DNA of 64,000 nt from Trissonchulus latispiculum (taxonomy: Eukaryota > Nematoda > Enoplea > Enoplida > Ironidae): the NCBI GenBank assembly GCA_030248195.1, contig JASAND010005482.1, forward strand, positions 1 through 64,000. Direction: 5' to 3'. Below, piece after piece: positions 23,590 through 36,756 of this stretch. The notes under the pieces were generated by a model that was not told the origin of the DNA, did no database searches, and worked only from the letters and a program-made list of their open reading frames with translations. A program made the position numbers and the translations under genes. Each line of letters begins with the position of its first letter. Positions within the stretch are counted from its first letter, which is position 1.

Positions 23590-24280
23590 TCGGTCTCCAA
23601 TACTATGCCAAAGTTTTACGCCACTTGAAACATGAAATCATTTCAATTGTGGATTTCAATTTCATGGTCTGGATCAGAAGGTCTCTCATTTTTGGTGCAA
23701 ATACAAGTAATGTCAGGTTGATAAAACTATTTTGCGCTGGCAGAATTCCTTCATATTTGGCATAATATTGAGACCTACGTTCACACCACATTTTAGCCTC
23801 CTGGGTAGCAAGCACCAGATTAAAATCTTCCAAAATTTGGACGATTCTTCAAAATTAGACACATTGCTCATAAACAGTTACTTAACTGAACCGCATAAAC
23901 CGCAATTAAATTTTAATCCTCTCTAGCAAAGGATTGGATGAGGTACCGTTATGCACGCATTTGAGCCGGCCAGCCAGCCAGGCTAGCCAGGTCACTTGCC
24001 TGGGAAATGACGGACGGGCCGGCCAGCCGATAGCTGGTATATTTTGTTTATTTCTAGCGCTATGAGAGGCCTTGAAGAGGGTCTTTGGAGCCGGACCTGC
24101 ACCGGGCCAGATCGGAAACCATGAAGACAAGCCAGCCCAGTCAAATTTGTTCCACAATATCTTCACTAGGATGTTGAATTTAAGCATCCAGGAGCAGTCT
24201 AGGCTGTACTAAGTAGCACTAGCACTTGTGTGACACTGTCTCTGGTATGTCGGGCCTCCGGGCCCGGGCGGGGGAGTTTC
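23590..24280. repeat. Diverged palindrome-module copy and GC-rich patch
   Basis: 23720-23830 (GGCAGAATTCCTTCATATTTGG, then TTTTAGCCTCCTGGGTAGC) parallels the inner module of the giant palindrome near 1870-1950. 23960-24120 and 24250-24275 are GC-rich GCCGGCCAGCC/GGGCCTCCGGGCC words like those at 19.3 kb. No coding signal. Confidence 0.45.
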
Positions 24281-25359
24281 AAACGGCAAAAACTAACAAA
24301 TTGTTGGCGCCCCAAAACCACTTTGAAAAGTTTTCTGTCTGATATATAAGTGTTATGGCCCTCTACTTATGTGCATAGATCTGAATGGAGAAAGTTTAGT
24401 TTTGTCTATGAGATATACTTTTGGATAAAGTATAATATATTTAACCATTTGCTTAAGCTTAGTTGCGTGCTTAAGTTGAACTCTACAGAAGAGTATATAT
24501 ATACGAAGAGTGTATATGTGTAACTTTTAAAAGTGTGAGGAAATATTATATAGTGGCCTGTTAAATATATGCCATATGCATACCATATGGTTGATTATAT
24601 GTAACGGGTTTTGACTTTTTTATTGCCGACTCTTTGTCGCCTGGCCTGGGTCGTTGGAGACTCTCTTTAGATCCCTTGGTTCCATGAAGGAAAATTAATT
24701 GAAAGTTTTATTACTTTTGGCTCTGTCCTTGCTTATCTTGCTGCCTTACTGACGTACAGAAAGCCTGCCCTCTAGTATAATGCATATTTAATAGAGACAA
24801 TGCAATGACTATTTCGCTGTTGCCTGTGCTGTTTGCTCGCTACCTAGATTTTGAGATAATGTAGGTAGGACAAGGTGAAGAAATAATAGACATAAATTTA
24901 AGGGGAAAATAAACACTATGTGTATGTACGTACTCCCCTATTCTGTGTAGTAACATATAAATCGTGCCAAAATAGTGTCATTCAGAAAATCCCTGTATAT
25001 GGATGGATAATTTGCAGCCCAATCAAATCTTCCCTTTCCCACTTGACCCTTTTCAATGCTAAAAACTTTTGCAAGTTGGCAAATCGAGAAATCGGCAAAT
25101 ATAAAGTTCAGTATTTACCAGTTTGCACAATAAAACTGTGAAAAAAGAAAACTTGAATAGGTTCGTATCTACTGCTTTACTTTTGATCGCCTTTAACCAC
25201 CGCTGTAATGAGTACATGATGATGCTTAGCTCTTCTAAAAATGGCCCTATTTAATCTTTCTGCTGCAATATTTATCTAACACTAATCAGCTCATTCCATC
25301 CTGCCGGCTGTTTTCGCTGTTACCAAGGTGTACACATTGTACATGAGTACAAGCACATT
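24281..25359. other. No gene seen
   Basis: AT-rich DNA between the repeats and the first Gemin5-like exon. I looked here for a phase-0 to phase-1 exon that could link the LRR exon to Gemin5 and found no convincing candidate. Confidence 0.4.
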
Positions 25360-25544
25360 CAGAGGCGTATCCAGGATTTAAAAAAGGAGGGGTCCAACCC
25401 GAAGGTGGGGTCCGAGCCTAATTTTTCCTCAAAAATGGCCAAATTTGGGCAGAAAATAGCTAAAAATTCGAAAAGTTTTCCAAAAAAGGGGGGGGGGGTC
25501 CGGCCGGACCCCCTGGACCACCCCCTCCCCTGGATACGCCCCTG
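25360..25544. mobile_element. 185-bp hAT MITE with 8-bp target duplication
   Basis: The ends are CAGAGGCGTATCCAGG and CCTGGATACGCCCCTG (complementary). They are flanked by a perfect AGCACATT duplication at 25352-25359 and 25545-25552. An 8-bp target duplication and CAG-type ends are the mark of the hAT superfamily. The same family is at 29639-29800. Confidence 0.93.
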
Positions 25545-25650
25545 AGCACATTGTACATTGCACAAGAGTAACGAAGAGTAGTGTATAGTGGTAGTTATTA
25601 TCCATATATATACTCTTGCTATTCTTTGTTTGCTTTTTCTGGTTATGTAG

Positions 25651-28600
25651 GTGATGAGCAGGTCCTGGACAATTATGGAGGCCTGATGTGTCCGGCCACA
25701 TCCTCCTCTTCAGATCGACTGGAGGGACCGTCGACTGTCAATGGCCATTTGGATTCCCCAGTAGCAGATGGGACGGAGGAGGCAGCCAAGTCCGCCTCCA
25801 CTCAGACGGAGGATAGTGATCCTCTCGTAAGATTTGGTCGTATTCTGGATCAACCACTTACCATTCCTGAAAATGAAGACATTCTAGCAAAACAGGGTAA
25901 TAATCTGAAAAAAATATTTTCGTGTGCACGTACACGTATTCAGTGATATTGGAGAACTGGTCAGTATGAATTCTTCCCGGCTCTTTATCTTGTATCAACT
26001 GACTGAAGTGGTGAAAACAAAAAATATGTGGTCAATTATTTGCAAAGCATTTTTGAAATTGTTTGCAACTTTAAGCTGCTTTGCTTATGTGTCTTATGGT
26101 CAATAAATCTTGTAGCTGTTTTGAAATAAAAGTGGCAAAAATGTGTTCTTTAACGTTGTAGTCTCACTTAGGTTACTAAATGTGATGTTCATTTTTAGAT
26201 AAATTTTCAAGATGTTCCAGCAAATGTTTTCACTTTTGCCTTATTTTTCAGCCCAGCTTTTGAAGAGAAAATCAGGGAAGCGGACTCTGTTTTTGCGAAG
26301 CCGGTATCAGGATAGTCGCCCCAAGGCTGAGCTTCAGCAGGACCTGGAACGAATGCTACGGCATCTGAGCGCTACCTCACAGGAGGGGCAATCGGAGGAT
26401 GGAGTAGGCGAAGTGGAAATTGATGAGGTTAAGAAGAGTCGTACCAAAGTTGCCGGTGATGAGGCTCAGTCTCAACTAAAGGACCGTCTACCCATGACAA
26501 TCTATGGATCGCAGAAGGACGTGATGTCTGTGATTCATGATGAAAGTAGGTTCATTATGTTACAACTGACTCTTCTGGTAGTTTTTGAAAGGTGGTTATG
26601 AGACATTTGTCCAAGAGCGGTGGTTTGGCTGCGATGGCAAAACCCTGTTTGGTAGTAAGATTCAAAATTCTGTTTGCTATTTTTTCATAAATTTTAGTTG
26701 ACGTAAGGCAAACTTAGGACGAAGTGGGTGTTCCATATTCCAGTGTTTTGAAATAAAATATGTTTATATGTACAGTAAGACCTAAGCTGGACTGAGTTTA
26801 TTTGGAGTCCTGTCTCAATTGCTTTCAGGGATCCTGGTTGTATGCTTTTATTTTCAGTTGCCTTTTGTAATGAAACGGGTGATTTTAATCTCAGTGGAGC
26901 TTTACACGTCTGTGGACACAACGTGGTTGCAGGCGTACAGGACGCGGCCAAAGCAGGCCAACTAAATGACTACCTCGTATCCGTTGCTACTGGAGGTGTG
27001 TTCTGACGAGATAGTTACGTGTTGAGATTACATCAAGGGCTAGTTAGGCATGTCAACACTATGAACAATTATGTTGTAGAGATAAAGGATAATTTTAGAA
27101 CTGCTATTAATTTAAAAAATATATTATTTTGCACTATTCGTTTGGTTCTTGGATGAAAGAATAAATATTTGCAATCCTGTTGTCGTCTTCTTGCTTTTCT
27201 GTAGCTTCTGTGGAAGTGTGGCAATGGGCCTGTATACAGTACGCATACCAGCTCGCTCATACAGCGGGACAGTATCAAAAGGCTGCTACTTATCTGATTT
27301 CTGCGGGTCGACCCAGAGAAGCTGTGGAAATGTTGCTGGGCAAGTATTGCTACAGGTAGGCATGACATCCCTGTTATCCTGGTTTGAAAAACTTGCTTGT
27401 GATTCCTGCAAATAGCTGGTATTGCTGTTGTTTACTTCAGCTTTCCTTTTATTTAGCGCAATATACATTTTAATTGATACACTTTTTGTAGTATTAACTG
27501 TCAATTACTTTATTACTCTTACCTGCTCCTGAACATGTACGTTGAACACGGGCAAAATGCCGACTATATTATGGAAACGTTTTTGTTAAAATCTGGTATA
27601 TAATTCGTGTTTATTGTAGAGATGCAGTGATTATAGCCCGGTTGCATTTGGGTCCAGAGGATGATTTGACAAAGTCTGTCTATCGTCAGTGGGCTGAATT
27701 TCACACCTCAAATGGTGCCATTGAACAAGCTGCCAAATGGTATGCAATTGCTGAAACTTGTTGTTAAAGTTGACAATGTGAATTTTTGTCTACTTGGTTG
27801 ATGCTTGATTCTTTCTTTTCTTTCTTTAAGAATTTCCTAAAACTTTAACTTATTCTATGCCTGTACTGCAAACCTTAAAAGTCACAGCAGACGTGAAACA
27901 AATACTACACGACCAATATCTGTTAATCTGTAGCCCTTTCGTAGGCTGAAACGTTTGCCAACATTACTGTGTCTGGTTTTTCAACTATCAGAGCTTCTAG
28001 GATTATTAAGTATCATCTAACTCGTAAGTACGTACTTCGAAAATCTTTTGTGATGATTTTAGTTGGATCGGAATTGGTGGCTACAAGGAAGCTGCCTTGG
28101 CCTTAGTTAAGAGGACAGATTACGGGTCACTGAAATTGGCTTCATCCCTATACCGTTTGGCAGGCGAGGTTGACCTGGCCCTAGACTTGTCCAAAAAATC
28201 AATCCGGGCAGCCATCACGGATAATGCTTGGGCCACCGCTCTTGATTTGATTCAAAGCGTTGGTTCTGATGAACTCAAGGTGAGCAGCTCACTCAACTAC
28301 CTACTTTAAAAGTGTGCTGTGAAATTTCGGCAGATTATGGAGGTCTCTTTGAACAGACAAGATCCTGTTAATAATATTATGTTGCCTTGTATATACGATG
28401 TGTTTTGTTTATTTTGTATTTTATCTGTTAGGTATTCTTGTGTGCATGTTTTTTGGTTTTTAGCCTTTCAGCTTAATCGTTTCTCTACACGAAGGATTGC
28501 TGCATCGGCTGGTGCCTTGCCTTATGAAACTGGAACTCACTTCAGATCTAATCATTCCAAATGATTCTAAGACTGCTGCGCCTATATCAGGTAAAATGTA

Positions 28601-31600
28601 CAACATGTGTGACATCTTGCATCCTTTTATTCTTGATGTGAACTTCACTATGGTCCGCTTTCTGCGGCTTCCGCTATGAAATTAGCGATCGGATTAGGAT
28701 TGATAGTGACTGACATTCGTCAACTTCATGCTTTCTTTTCTTGCACTTTTTCATGTTTATCTAAATGCTATTTGTGTGTTTACTTAGTCTTTGAGACGTA
28801 GATTTATTGAACTTGGAGTGGACCAGATGACTTCCTTAGACCAAGAGTACATAATGATAAGAGTATGACAAGCGTCACACTCTATGCAGTGAAGGCCAAA
28901 CCATGCTATGCGCGCTATTGGCTGACCCCCCCACGAATTGACCCCCTCTCACACCGCCCCTATATGGGTACGTGATCCAAACGGGGGTCGCTCACTGCTT
29001 TGCATAATTACACGCTGAAATTAACGGGGGCCCAATTTGGGGATGGGGTTTAAGCGTGTATGTTTAACACTTGTATGTAGAAAACATGCTAAGCGAGTGA
29101 GCGACCCCCGTTTGGGACTATGTACCCATATAGGGGCGGTGTGAGAGGGGGTCAATTCGTGGGGGGGTCAGCCGATAGCGCGCATAGCATAGTTTTGGCC
29201 TTCACTGCGCAGAGTGTGACACTTGTCATACTCTTGCTTAGACTAGGGAGACGCTATACTTTTCCAAAAAAGTCCTTTAACTTGGCGTGGCCCACATTTT
29301 CAACAAGTTAATTTTTTAGGCGGGAAATGTTTTCTTCACGATGTTTGGCATTTTTGGACGGACCAATTTAAAGTTCAGTCTGAAGATTGCTCAGAACTAC
29401 TACAGGCAATTAAATCATTTGCCAAAGAAACCAGCAGTTCCAATCTCAATCCTGTACGTATGTTAGAATTCGAAGCCAAGTTTTGGCTTTTCTGGTTGTG
29501 TACAGTATGCGTTAGTCGTATTTACATTCTTTTGTGTAATCAATACACCAATCAATAATTAATTCCAAAATTTGAGGCATTATGTGTCCAGTGGGATGGT
29601 TTGTAATTTACTCCATTACTAAATATTTGTCTTACAATCAGGAGGAGTGTATCCAGGGGGGGGGGGGTGGTCCAGGGGGTCCGAACCCACCCCTTTTCGG
29701 AATTTTTTTGAATTTTTAGCTATTTTTGGGCCAAAGTTGGTCATTTTTTAAAAAATTTGAGGCCGGACACCCCCGTTTCAAAATCCTGGATACGCCCCTG
29801 CTTACAATTATCTGTTGTCAGCTGTTGTTTCAGTTAATTATGTCTTGTGCGGAACATCTTACCATGGGCTTACTGCAGTTGGTTGCGTCTAGTCCCACCA
29901 GTGATTCTGGTTCTGTTGAAGTCTCCTGGTGTCAGGAAGCTGTCGACTGTTTTGTCAAAGCTCTTGGTGCTTTCGCAATGCCTCAGCTTAATCCTTTAGT
30001 GCATGGACTGTACAAACTGATGACTGAAGGTAACTGAGCTAAACTGATACTCACGTCTGGTTTTTTCTTGGTCAGAGTGTCAGAATTAGTACGCAGAGTG
30101 AGTTTTGGGAGTTTAATTTCAGTTCTAAATTTTTGTAGTATTACTTTTAAGTTCTGTTTTATTTTTGTATTAGCAGTCATAGCTTCATGAAATCGCTATT
30201 TGCAGGTGAAGCCCTGGCAACTACAGTGCTTGCCGAAACGTCAGAGGTGTGCTGTCCGGCTGCCGTAGGCATTGGTGCTGTAGCACAGTCACGTTCCCTG
30301 CTGCTGGAGTATTATAATCTGTCCCGAGTCAATTTTGGCCGACTCCTAGCCTTGAGTGGTGGTCCGGGCAATCGACGCTTTGGGCAGGGCGGTGCAGACG
30401 GTGACTCCAAAGCCAGTAACGAAAGTGGGTGTATTTCCTGTGTTCATCAGATCAGCTCCTGTATCTGCCCGCTGGCGGATCGATTGCTGCTCACCCAACC
30501 AAGAGCACCGGATGCTCCGCAAACTCCTGAAAAGGCGGGCGATACCAGCCATCCTCCAAAGGCGCCCTCTGCATTGCCGGCAGCATCCCCTGACGCCAAA
30601 CCGGATGTTGCTCAAATCCCGGTAATCAGTTCAGACAACAGAACTGAACAGTCTGCCGGTGACGGTGAAAAGGAAATAGAAGAGGAAAAGTTAACCCTAA
30701 CTGAGGAAGATGAGGATGAGATCCCTCCCTTGACCGATGATCAGTTGGCCTGGTCAGAGTCTGTCCCTGCCAAAACTTTGGTCCAGACCATGGTTGATTT
30801 GGCCTTTCAGCAGGCCATGACCGAAGTCCTCCAAACGGATGATTCTGTGGTGGACTCTGAGAAAACAGAAAATCAGGCAGAAGAAATGGTGGTGGTGGTG
30901 GTGGGGGAAGATAAATCCCCCGTTAGCTATGCTGATCGGGTTCAATCACTACTTAAGGTATAATATAGTTATCAAAAATGTGCAAAATATCTGTGTACAT
31001 TTATAAGGAGCATGTGTAGATTAAGCTATACATATGTTTTGCTTCAATGGTAAATTCGGTGAGGTTGTTCCCTAGACTTATTCAACCCTAGTCAACTCAT
31101 GAAAAGGGAATAATATGATTCTGGATTATTATGACTTCACCCATCCAACACTTCCCCTGAAGCGAAAGCTGAATAGGAGTTAGAAGCTAAATGGTTTGTC
31201 TACTGTATGTGTGTACTTTAGCCGATAAAAGCGGGGTGGGAGACCTGGGGCGTCCAAATGGCCTAGGAAAACATAAAAATAATAAAATAAAATAATATAT
31301 ATGTTGTTTTTGTTTGTTTTCTATTTGTATTGCCATGAGCGAAGCTGGAGAATGTTTGAAATAGTCACCAAGCAACAAACAAACAAAATAGCATTGCGAT
31401 TGTGTATGTGGGGCCCTAAACAATAAAGTATAAACGGGTATGTGTTTTCTATAGTAAAGTTAGTAGAAGCCATTTCAGGGAGAATCCTTGGATTTTGATC
31501 GACCGCAGTTGATGTCTGACATCCTGTCTTTGCTGGAATCCTCCCTGGATTATCGTCGACGCGTCTGTCGCAATTGCGCCAAACGGCTCAAGGATGTGCG

Positions 31601-32047
31601 TCGGCAGCTTCAAAAGGTATGCGCTCTAGCTGACACTGTTCTGGGACCACCCAGATGGTGCAGAAGTTGTCTTGGGAATGACTGTTTCTGTTGGGTTTTT
31701 TACTTTTCCTACATCTAGTTTGCCTCTGATCAAGAATTTAAAACAAAACGTTTACGTAATGTTTCAGTAGTTGCACATTGGTTTGCTATGCTTCTGGACC
31801 ACAGCAGTGCCAAAACGATGATGTTGTTAGCTCCAATTGTTTGTTGCTTCTTGTCTGATTTCAGCTTTCTTCAACCTTCGAAGCTTAAAAAGTTGTGGGC
31901 AAGATTAGAAAACTAGAACATTCCCTACTGGATTTATCTTGTGATGCTATTTTGTTTTTGTTATATTTTGTATTTTTAAGTTTGTGTCCCCCTCCCCAGC
32001 TATTATTCTTGGCGGCAATTATGGGGAGTCTCCACCTCTATGCCTAG
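25651..32047 (+). CDS. GEMIN5: Gemin5-like protein, central and C-terminal regions
   Basis: Exons with agreeing phases: 25651-25896, 26252-26545, 26858-26995, 27205-27355, 27620-27739, 28063-28279, 28464-28590, 29320-29453, 29834-30029, 30206-30957, 31479-31616, 32000-32047 (the last tentative, ending TAG). They encode about 853 residues. Landmarks match the TPR-like dimerisation region of metazoan Gemin5: GKRTLFLRSR, AAKAGQLNDYLVSVATGG, VEVWQWACIQYAYQLA, EQAAKCW with GYKEAALALVKR, and a GKCFLHDVW-type segment. A C-terminal helical stretch LDYRRRVCRNCAKRLKDVR follows an acidic low-complexity exon (30206-30957). Known role of the family: the WD40 half recognises snRNAs for SMN-complex snRNP assembly, and the C-terminal half dimerises and binds RNA. 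The WD40 half is not visible in the 25 kb upstream. Recognition is from memory of the human protein; I am confident of the family, less so of the first and last exons. Confidence 0.8.
28859..29235. mobile_element. 377-bp palindromic MITE in Gemin5 intron 7
   Basis: The ends are AAGAGTATGACAAGCGTCAC and GTGACACTTGTCATACTCTT. The arms continue complementary through GAATTGACCCCCTCTCACAC and AACGGGGGTCGCTCACT. It lies in the intron between the exons ending 28590 and starting 29320. Confidence 0.9.
29639..29800. mobile_element. 162-bp hAT MITE with 8-bp target duplication
   Basis: The ends are CAGGAGGAGTGTATCCAGG and CCTGGATACGCCCCTG. CTTACAAT is duplicated exactly at 29631-29638 and 29801-29808. 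It belongs to the same family as 25360-25544 and sits in a Gemin5 intron. Confidence 0.93.
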
Positions 32048-32094
32048 CACACGTCTTCGCAAAGCAGACCACAAAAGGAGGTCCGGAATAGGGC

Positions 32095-32100
32095 AATAAA
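32095..32100 (+). terminator. Candidate poly(A) signal AATAAA
   Basis: AATAAA about 48 bases after the tentative Gemin5 stop codon. It fits the end of the + strand transcript. Confidence 0.35.
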
Positions 32101-33261
32101 AGCATCCACCCGCTCGCCAGCATAATTTAAGGGCTGGAGGTATCCAGTTCCGACATGACTGAAGATAAAAACAGGGGGAAGGATCAGCCATGCCTCGCAG
32201 AATTGTAAACAATTTAGCGCCGTTGACCAGACAGATGCCAAGGGACGACACTTGTGGGGGTCTCCATTTGATAGGGTCCTTGTCCATCGGATTTCCCACG
32301 GAGGCGGTTCCATTCACCCCCCCCACCCAGCTCACACCTTGAATTAAAAGCTGAAATCAGTTCAGTGTGAAATTTCAAAAGAATTGTGCTATTTGTTTTG
32401 TGGTGAGCTTTTCAATCAATGAGAGTACAATAGTCATGTGAGCGAACAGCATATAGTTTCTGGGGAAGTAGTTTTGGCGTTTTTAGGAGTGGAAGGTAAT
32501 TCCCTAGCGTCTGTCGGATTTTATATTTATACTATTCAGCTTTTTATAGAAATTCGAACGTTGAGTGTGATCATCTTGCCTTTGTTCATATTCTTGTTTA
32601 GAGTATATTTGTACCTTTTGATTATGTACCGTCTTTTATTCAGAATTATTTCGCTTGCTCGCTCTTGTTCAGAATATGTAATGTTGTGCAGTGGAGATGG
32701 TGCTGTTGGACACGTACGTAGATTGACAACCGGACAACCCGCAATCACTTTCTAATCTTCGTGAATTTTGGGTAATCAATACTTTTGAAGGTGTGTAAAA
32801 TTTAAGCTGCAGTGTGTGTGAATAAACAGTCGAGAAAATGCTAACGGTGCTAATTAGTTGGTGCAGGTTCAAAGTTGTTGTTAATTTTTACAGTGCTTTC
32901 TGGTGGTTTTATGAAGTTTTGAAAATCTCGGTTCATGAGGTTCACGTCCGACTTCACAAAAACATGATTTAGATTTACGCATGCTCGTTTGCAAGAACCT
33001 ACCTGATTGAGTTCCGTGTACTTTGTTTTCATTATCTCTTCGAAGTTTGTCAGTGTTTTTGTTGAACTTCAGTATATTTTTGTTATTTCTGCAATTTTTC
33101 ACGAATAAATCCGTTGTTGTAGTTTTATACACAAAATAGGTGCCATATTGCAAAAAACGCTTCACATCTAGCAATGCCACGATTTCTGTAAATAGTAGAT
33201 CTGTAGATATAACAAAATATGTAAGAGTTAGAAACTAAGAACCGTCCGCAAGATTTTTCCT
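32101..33261. other. No gene seen
   Basis: Intergenic DNA after Gemin5. A 110-codon - strand ORF (32003-32335) overlaps the tentative last exon and UTR and shows no recognisable domain. I treat it as chance. Confidence 0.4.
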
Positions 33262-33749
33262 TTAAGGTGGTGTTTACTTTTGGGCATGTATTGTTGATTG
33301 ACGGTCCAAATAAAGACGAATTTTGATAGAACTGCCAAAATCAGTTTATTTAACATTCTAACACCCTCCTTGCAATCCCGCTTCAAAAATTAGACGTTTC
33401 CGTTTAGGACAGTTTTTGTCGATTTCTGACAGGTAGACAGTAGCTGCATAGCTAGAAGTTAGAACTATATTCATTCGAAAGATCTTGTTATGCTCTACAT
33501 TTTTGCCTTTGAAGTAACTCTAGCTTTTCGCAATCGTGAGGTATATATTACCAAATGGTTTCTTGAGCTATGCAATGCAACCCGTATAATTAAACCAATG
33601 GCGTTAATTTGAAGGTCTCGGGTGCCAATTATCTGAGGCATGCTTAACTTATAACTGCTGTCCCATAGGCTGCTATCATACAGAATGTTTTTTGCAAAAA
33701 CACGACGAAATTTTTTCCAGCTACTGCGGAGCATTTTTTTATGATGACT

Positions 33750-34055
33750 TCTTTTATGCTGCCTCTCCGTACGCCGCCAGCGGACAAGAAACGGAGAGAC
33801 GACGGTCAAGGATAGAAAACAAGACCCCCAAGCCAAGCTGGCGTACGGTTATTGCCCCGCTCCCAAAAAGCTGCAGTCGCAGGAACACCCAGGGCAACAC
33901 ATGTCGTCCATCGACCAGTGCTGCCCCCCGCATTCCAATAGTGCCTAAGATGGCTGAAACCTCAGTGCCTGCTTGGTAGGCAGTGATCAAAAAGTTGGCC
34001 GCAGAAAAGGGTTGAGGGAAACGGCAAGCGTCAGATAGGAAAGGAGGGAAAGTCC
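33750..34055. repeat. Dispersed repeat, copy 2
   Basis: It matches 12496-12860 (GGACAAGAAACGGAGAGA, CCCAAGCCAAGCTGGCGTAC, CAGATAGGAAAGGA). It carries about 60 extra bases in the middle relative to copy 1. Confidence 0.65.
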
Positions 34056-34547
34056 GCAAGTGCGTAAATTAACTTTCCTAAGATTTGTGTTGGAAAACCA
34101 TCAATATAAATACTTAAAATATGTATTTGAAAAATTTATAAAATTGAAGCTCTGCGGAGCAGTTTCTTTTCATGCTAGAGGGTTGCCGCTTAACCATTTA
34201 TGCCCCAGTGTCCTTCCCGAAGAACATTTGAAAAAGTCAATTTCTGAGCTACTGACAAAACATAGGGAAACGCCAACCATGTCAGAAAGTTACTTTTGCT
34301 TTGTTGTTTATTTTTTACCATCGGCTGCTTTTTATCTTTATTTTGTGTTTCGTGGTGGTCATTTGGATTTACTTTTCGGGCGAAAAAATGACTTTTTAAA
34401 ACGAATGCTGTGAACTAACCCCTGGACGAAATTTGGTCTAGCTTATACCAAATTAAAGCTTGTTCTTTGCTGAGCACAACTATGCCAAAATTGGGTAGAA
34501 ATACGATGTCCTTCGTGAAGGACGACACTCTAAGTAGATGTGCTTTC

Positions 34548-36188
34548 TGAAGGACATTGGGCATACCGTAATGTCCTTCATGAAGAACATGGCTGGTCTT
34601 GACATAGAAATTCCAACGAAGATTTCGTAGTTTCTATTACCTTACATCATCTGAATAAGTTTCTAGTTTAGTTTTTGTGTCTCCTCATCTTTATTAGCCC
34701 ATGGGGAAGACAATTTCACGGATATATACGTACAAATTTTAACCCTTCTGAACGTCTGTTCCTTTGTTTTCCGGTCAGAAACCTTAGACTATTGTGCTTG
34801 AGTGCTCAGTGCATTATCAATATTTTACAGGCTTTTTATTACATTTAAACGAACGTGCTACGGTTTATTTCATATAGAAGAGCTACTTTAGCTTCCCGAA
34901 AGATGCCAGCAACAATGCTACAGTGCAGAACCCTCAAGCTAAAACCCGAAGAATTCGTGAATATATGGTGAGAATGGAGGTTATTGGTTTGGCACGACAA
35001 GCAAAATTGTTAGAAACCGTTTCCGTCGTTAATTTGTGCCTATTCTATTGCTTAATAATAGAATATTTTATTAATCTTGATGCTCACAGGTACCAGTTGT
35101 GTCGGCTATGTGATTACTAGTCCGGACAAAGTTTGTTGTTGAAACCTGGCATCATAAAATGAGCCACTGTAGCTGGAGCGAAAAAGCAAGCATGAAAACA
35201 ACAATAAAATCACTGTTCTGTCTCTGAGGATCTGTTTCGTTGGCTGGCTGACGCTGAGCTAATGATGTCCTCGGATCTATACTAGAACCATTTCAGACTT
35301 TGGTTTTCGAATCTACCGTCTGCAGTAAGGAATACTGAAACGTAGACTGCAGTGCTTGATTCAAAGTCCTCTGTGGACTTAGCTACACATCAGCCGCTTT
35401 TCGCATAGCAAAAAACTATTTCATCCGGTGGTTCTTGTTTAAATTTGGCTGCAAAAAGTCGAAAACTAAAGTCTGAAATCGTTCCACTATAGATCCGAGG
35501 ACATCATTAGCTCAGCCTGCCAACAAAACAGATCCTCAGAGTCAGCACAATGATTTTATTGAAGTTTTCATGCTTGCTTTTTCGCTCCAGCTGCTGTAGC
35601 TCATTTTATGACGCCAGGTTTCAACAACAAACTTTGTCCGGACTAGTAATCACATAGCCGACCTAACTGGTACCTGTGAGCATCAAGATTAATAAAATAT
35701 TCCATTTTTAAGCAATAGCATAGGCACAAATTAACGACGGGAACGGTTTCTAACAATTTTGCTTGTCGTGCCAAACCAATAACCCTCCATTCTCACCATA
35801 TATTCACGAATTCTTCGGGTTTTAGCTTGAGGGTTCTGCACTGTAGCATTGCTGCTGGCATCTTTCGGGAAGCTAAAGTAGCTCTTCTATATGAAATAAA
35901 CCGTAGTACGTTCGTTTAAATGCAATAAAAAGCCTGTAAAATATTGATAATTCACTGAGCACTCAAGCACAATAGTCTAAGGTTTCGGACCGGAAAACAA
36001 AGGAACAGACGTTTAGAAGGGTAAAAATTTGTACGTATCCGTGAAATTGTCTTCCCCATGGGCTAATAAAGATGAGGAGACACAAAAACTAAACTAGAAA
36101 CTTATTCAGATGATGTAAGGTAATTTCTATGTCAAGACCAGCCATGTTCTTCATGAAGGACATTACGGTATGCCCAATGTCCTTCGAG
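34548..36188. mobile_element. 1.64 kb hairpin element
   Basis: Two ~770 bp arms (34548-35312 and 35458-36188) are close reverse complements around a ~145 bp loop. The termini are GAAGGACATTGGGCATACC and its complement. ATGTCCTTC(A/G)TGAAG words repeat at both ends. One arm has a ~24 bp insertion (AACGAAGATTTCGTAG) missing from the other. There is no transposase ORF. Confidence 0.9.
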
Positions 36189-36756
36189 AGGGACAAATTT
36201 TGCTAATTAATTACTAATTGACTAAGCTAGTTAGAATCAAACGAAAGGTAAATTATTTCTTTGTGGCCCAATCTCTTTCAAAAACAAGTGAAGGGATTTT
36301 GCTGCACAGGCTAGATCAATGGTGGGTCATAAAGGGTTAATAGCAGATGTGTTTTACATAAAAATGCCCCAGGACCCTGTTTTTGTTGGACCGATTGCTG
36401 CTTCCTAGCTAAAGTGGTCGCTTGCCAAATTTGAAAAAACTAGGCAAAATCCAGGTTGCGCATTCATTTTGCTGATTTGTCCGAGCGATTTCATAACAAC
36501 TAAAAAAGGATTCCCAGGTATTTGATAGAGGTATCAAAAGTAAAAATCAATGTCTCTGTAAAAGATTTACTTCCGCCTGCAAAAATCAGAAAATAGCATT
36601 TCTTCAAAAATGCGCTAAAAATATTTTCGAATTGCAAAGTTAATTTCACTGTATTCGTTAGGAAGAGAAACTACTCCATATTGTTATCAAGATGGCTTCT
36701 TAACTCCAAGTAATGAATGAGGAGAGGAATCATGGTTCAAAGGGTTATCTTCAGTA

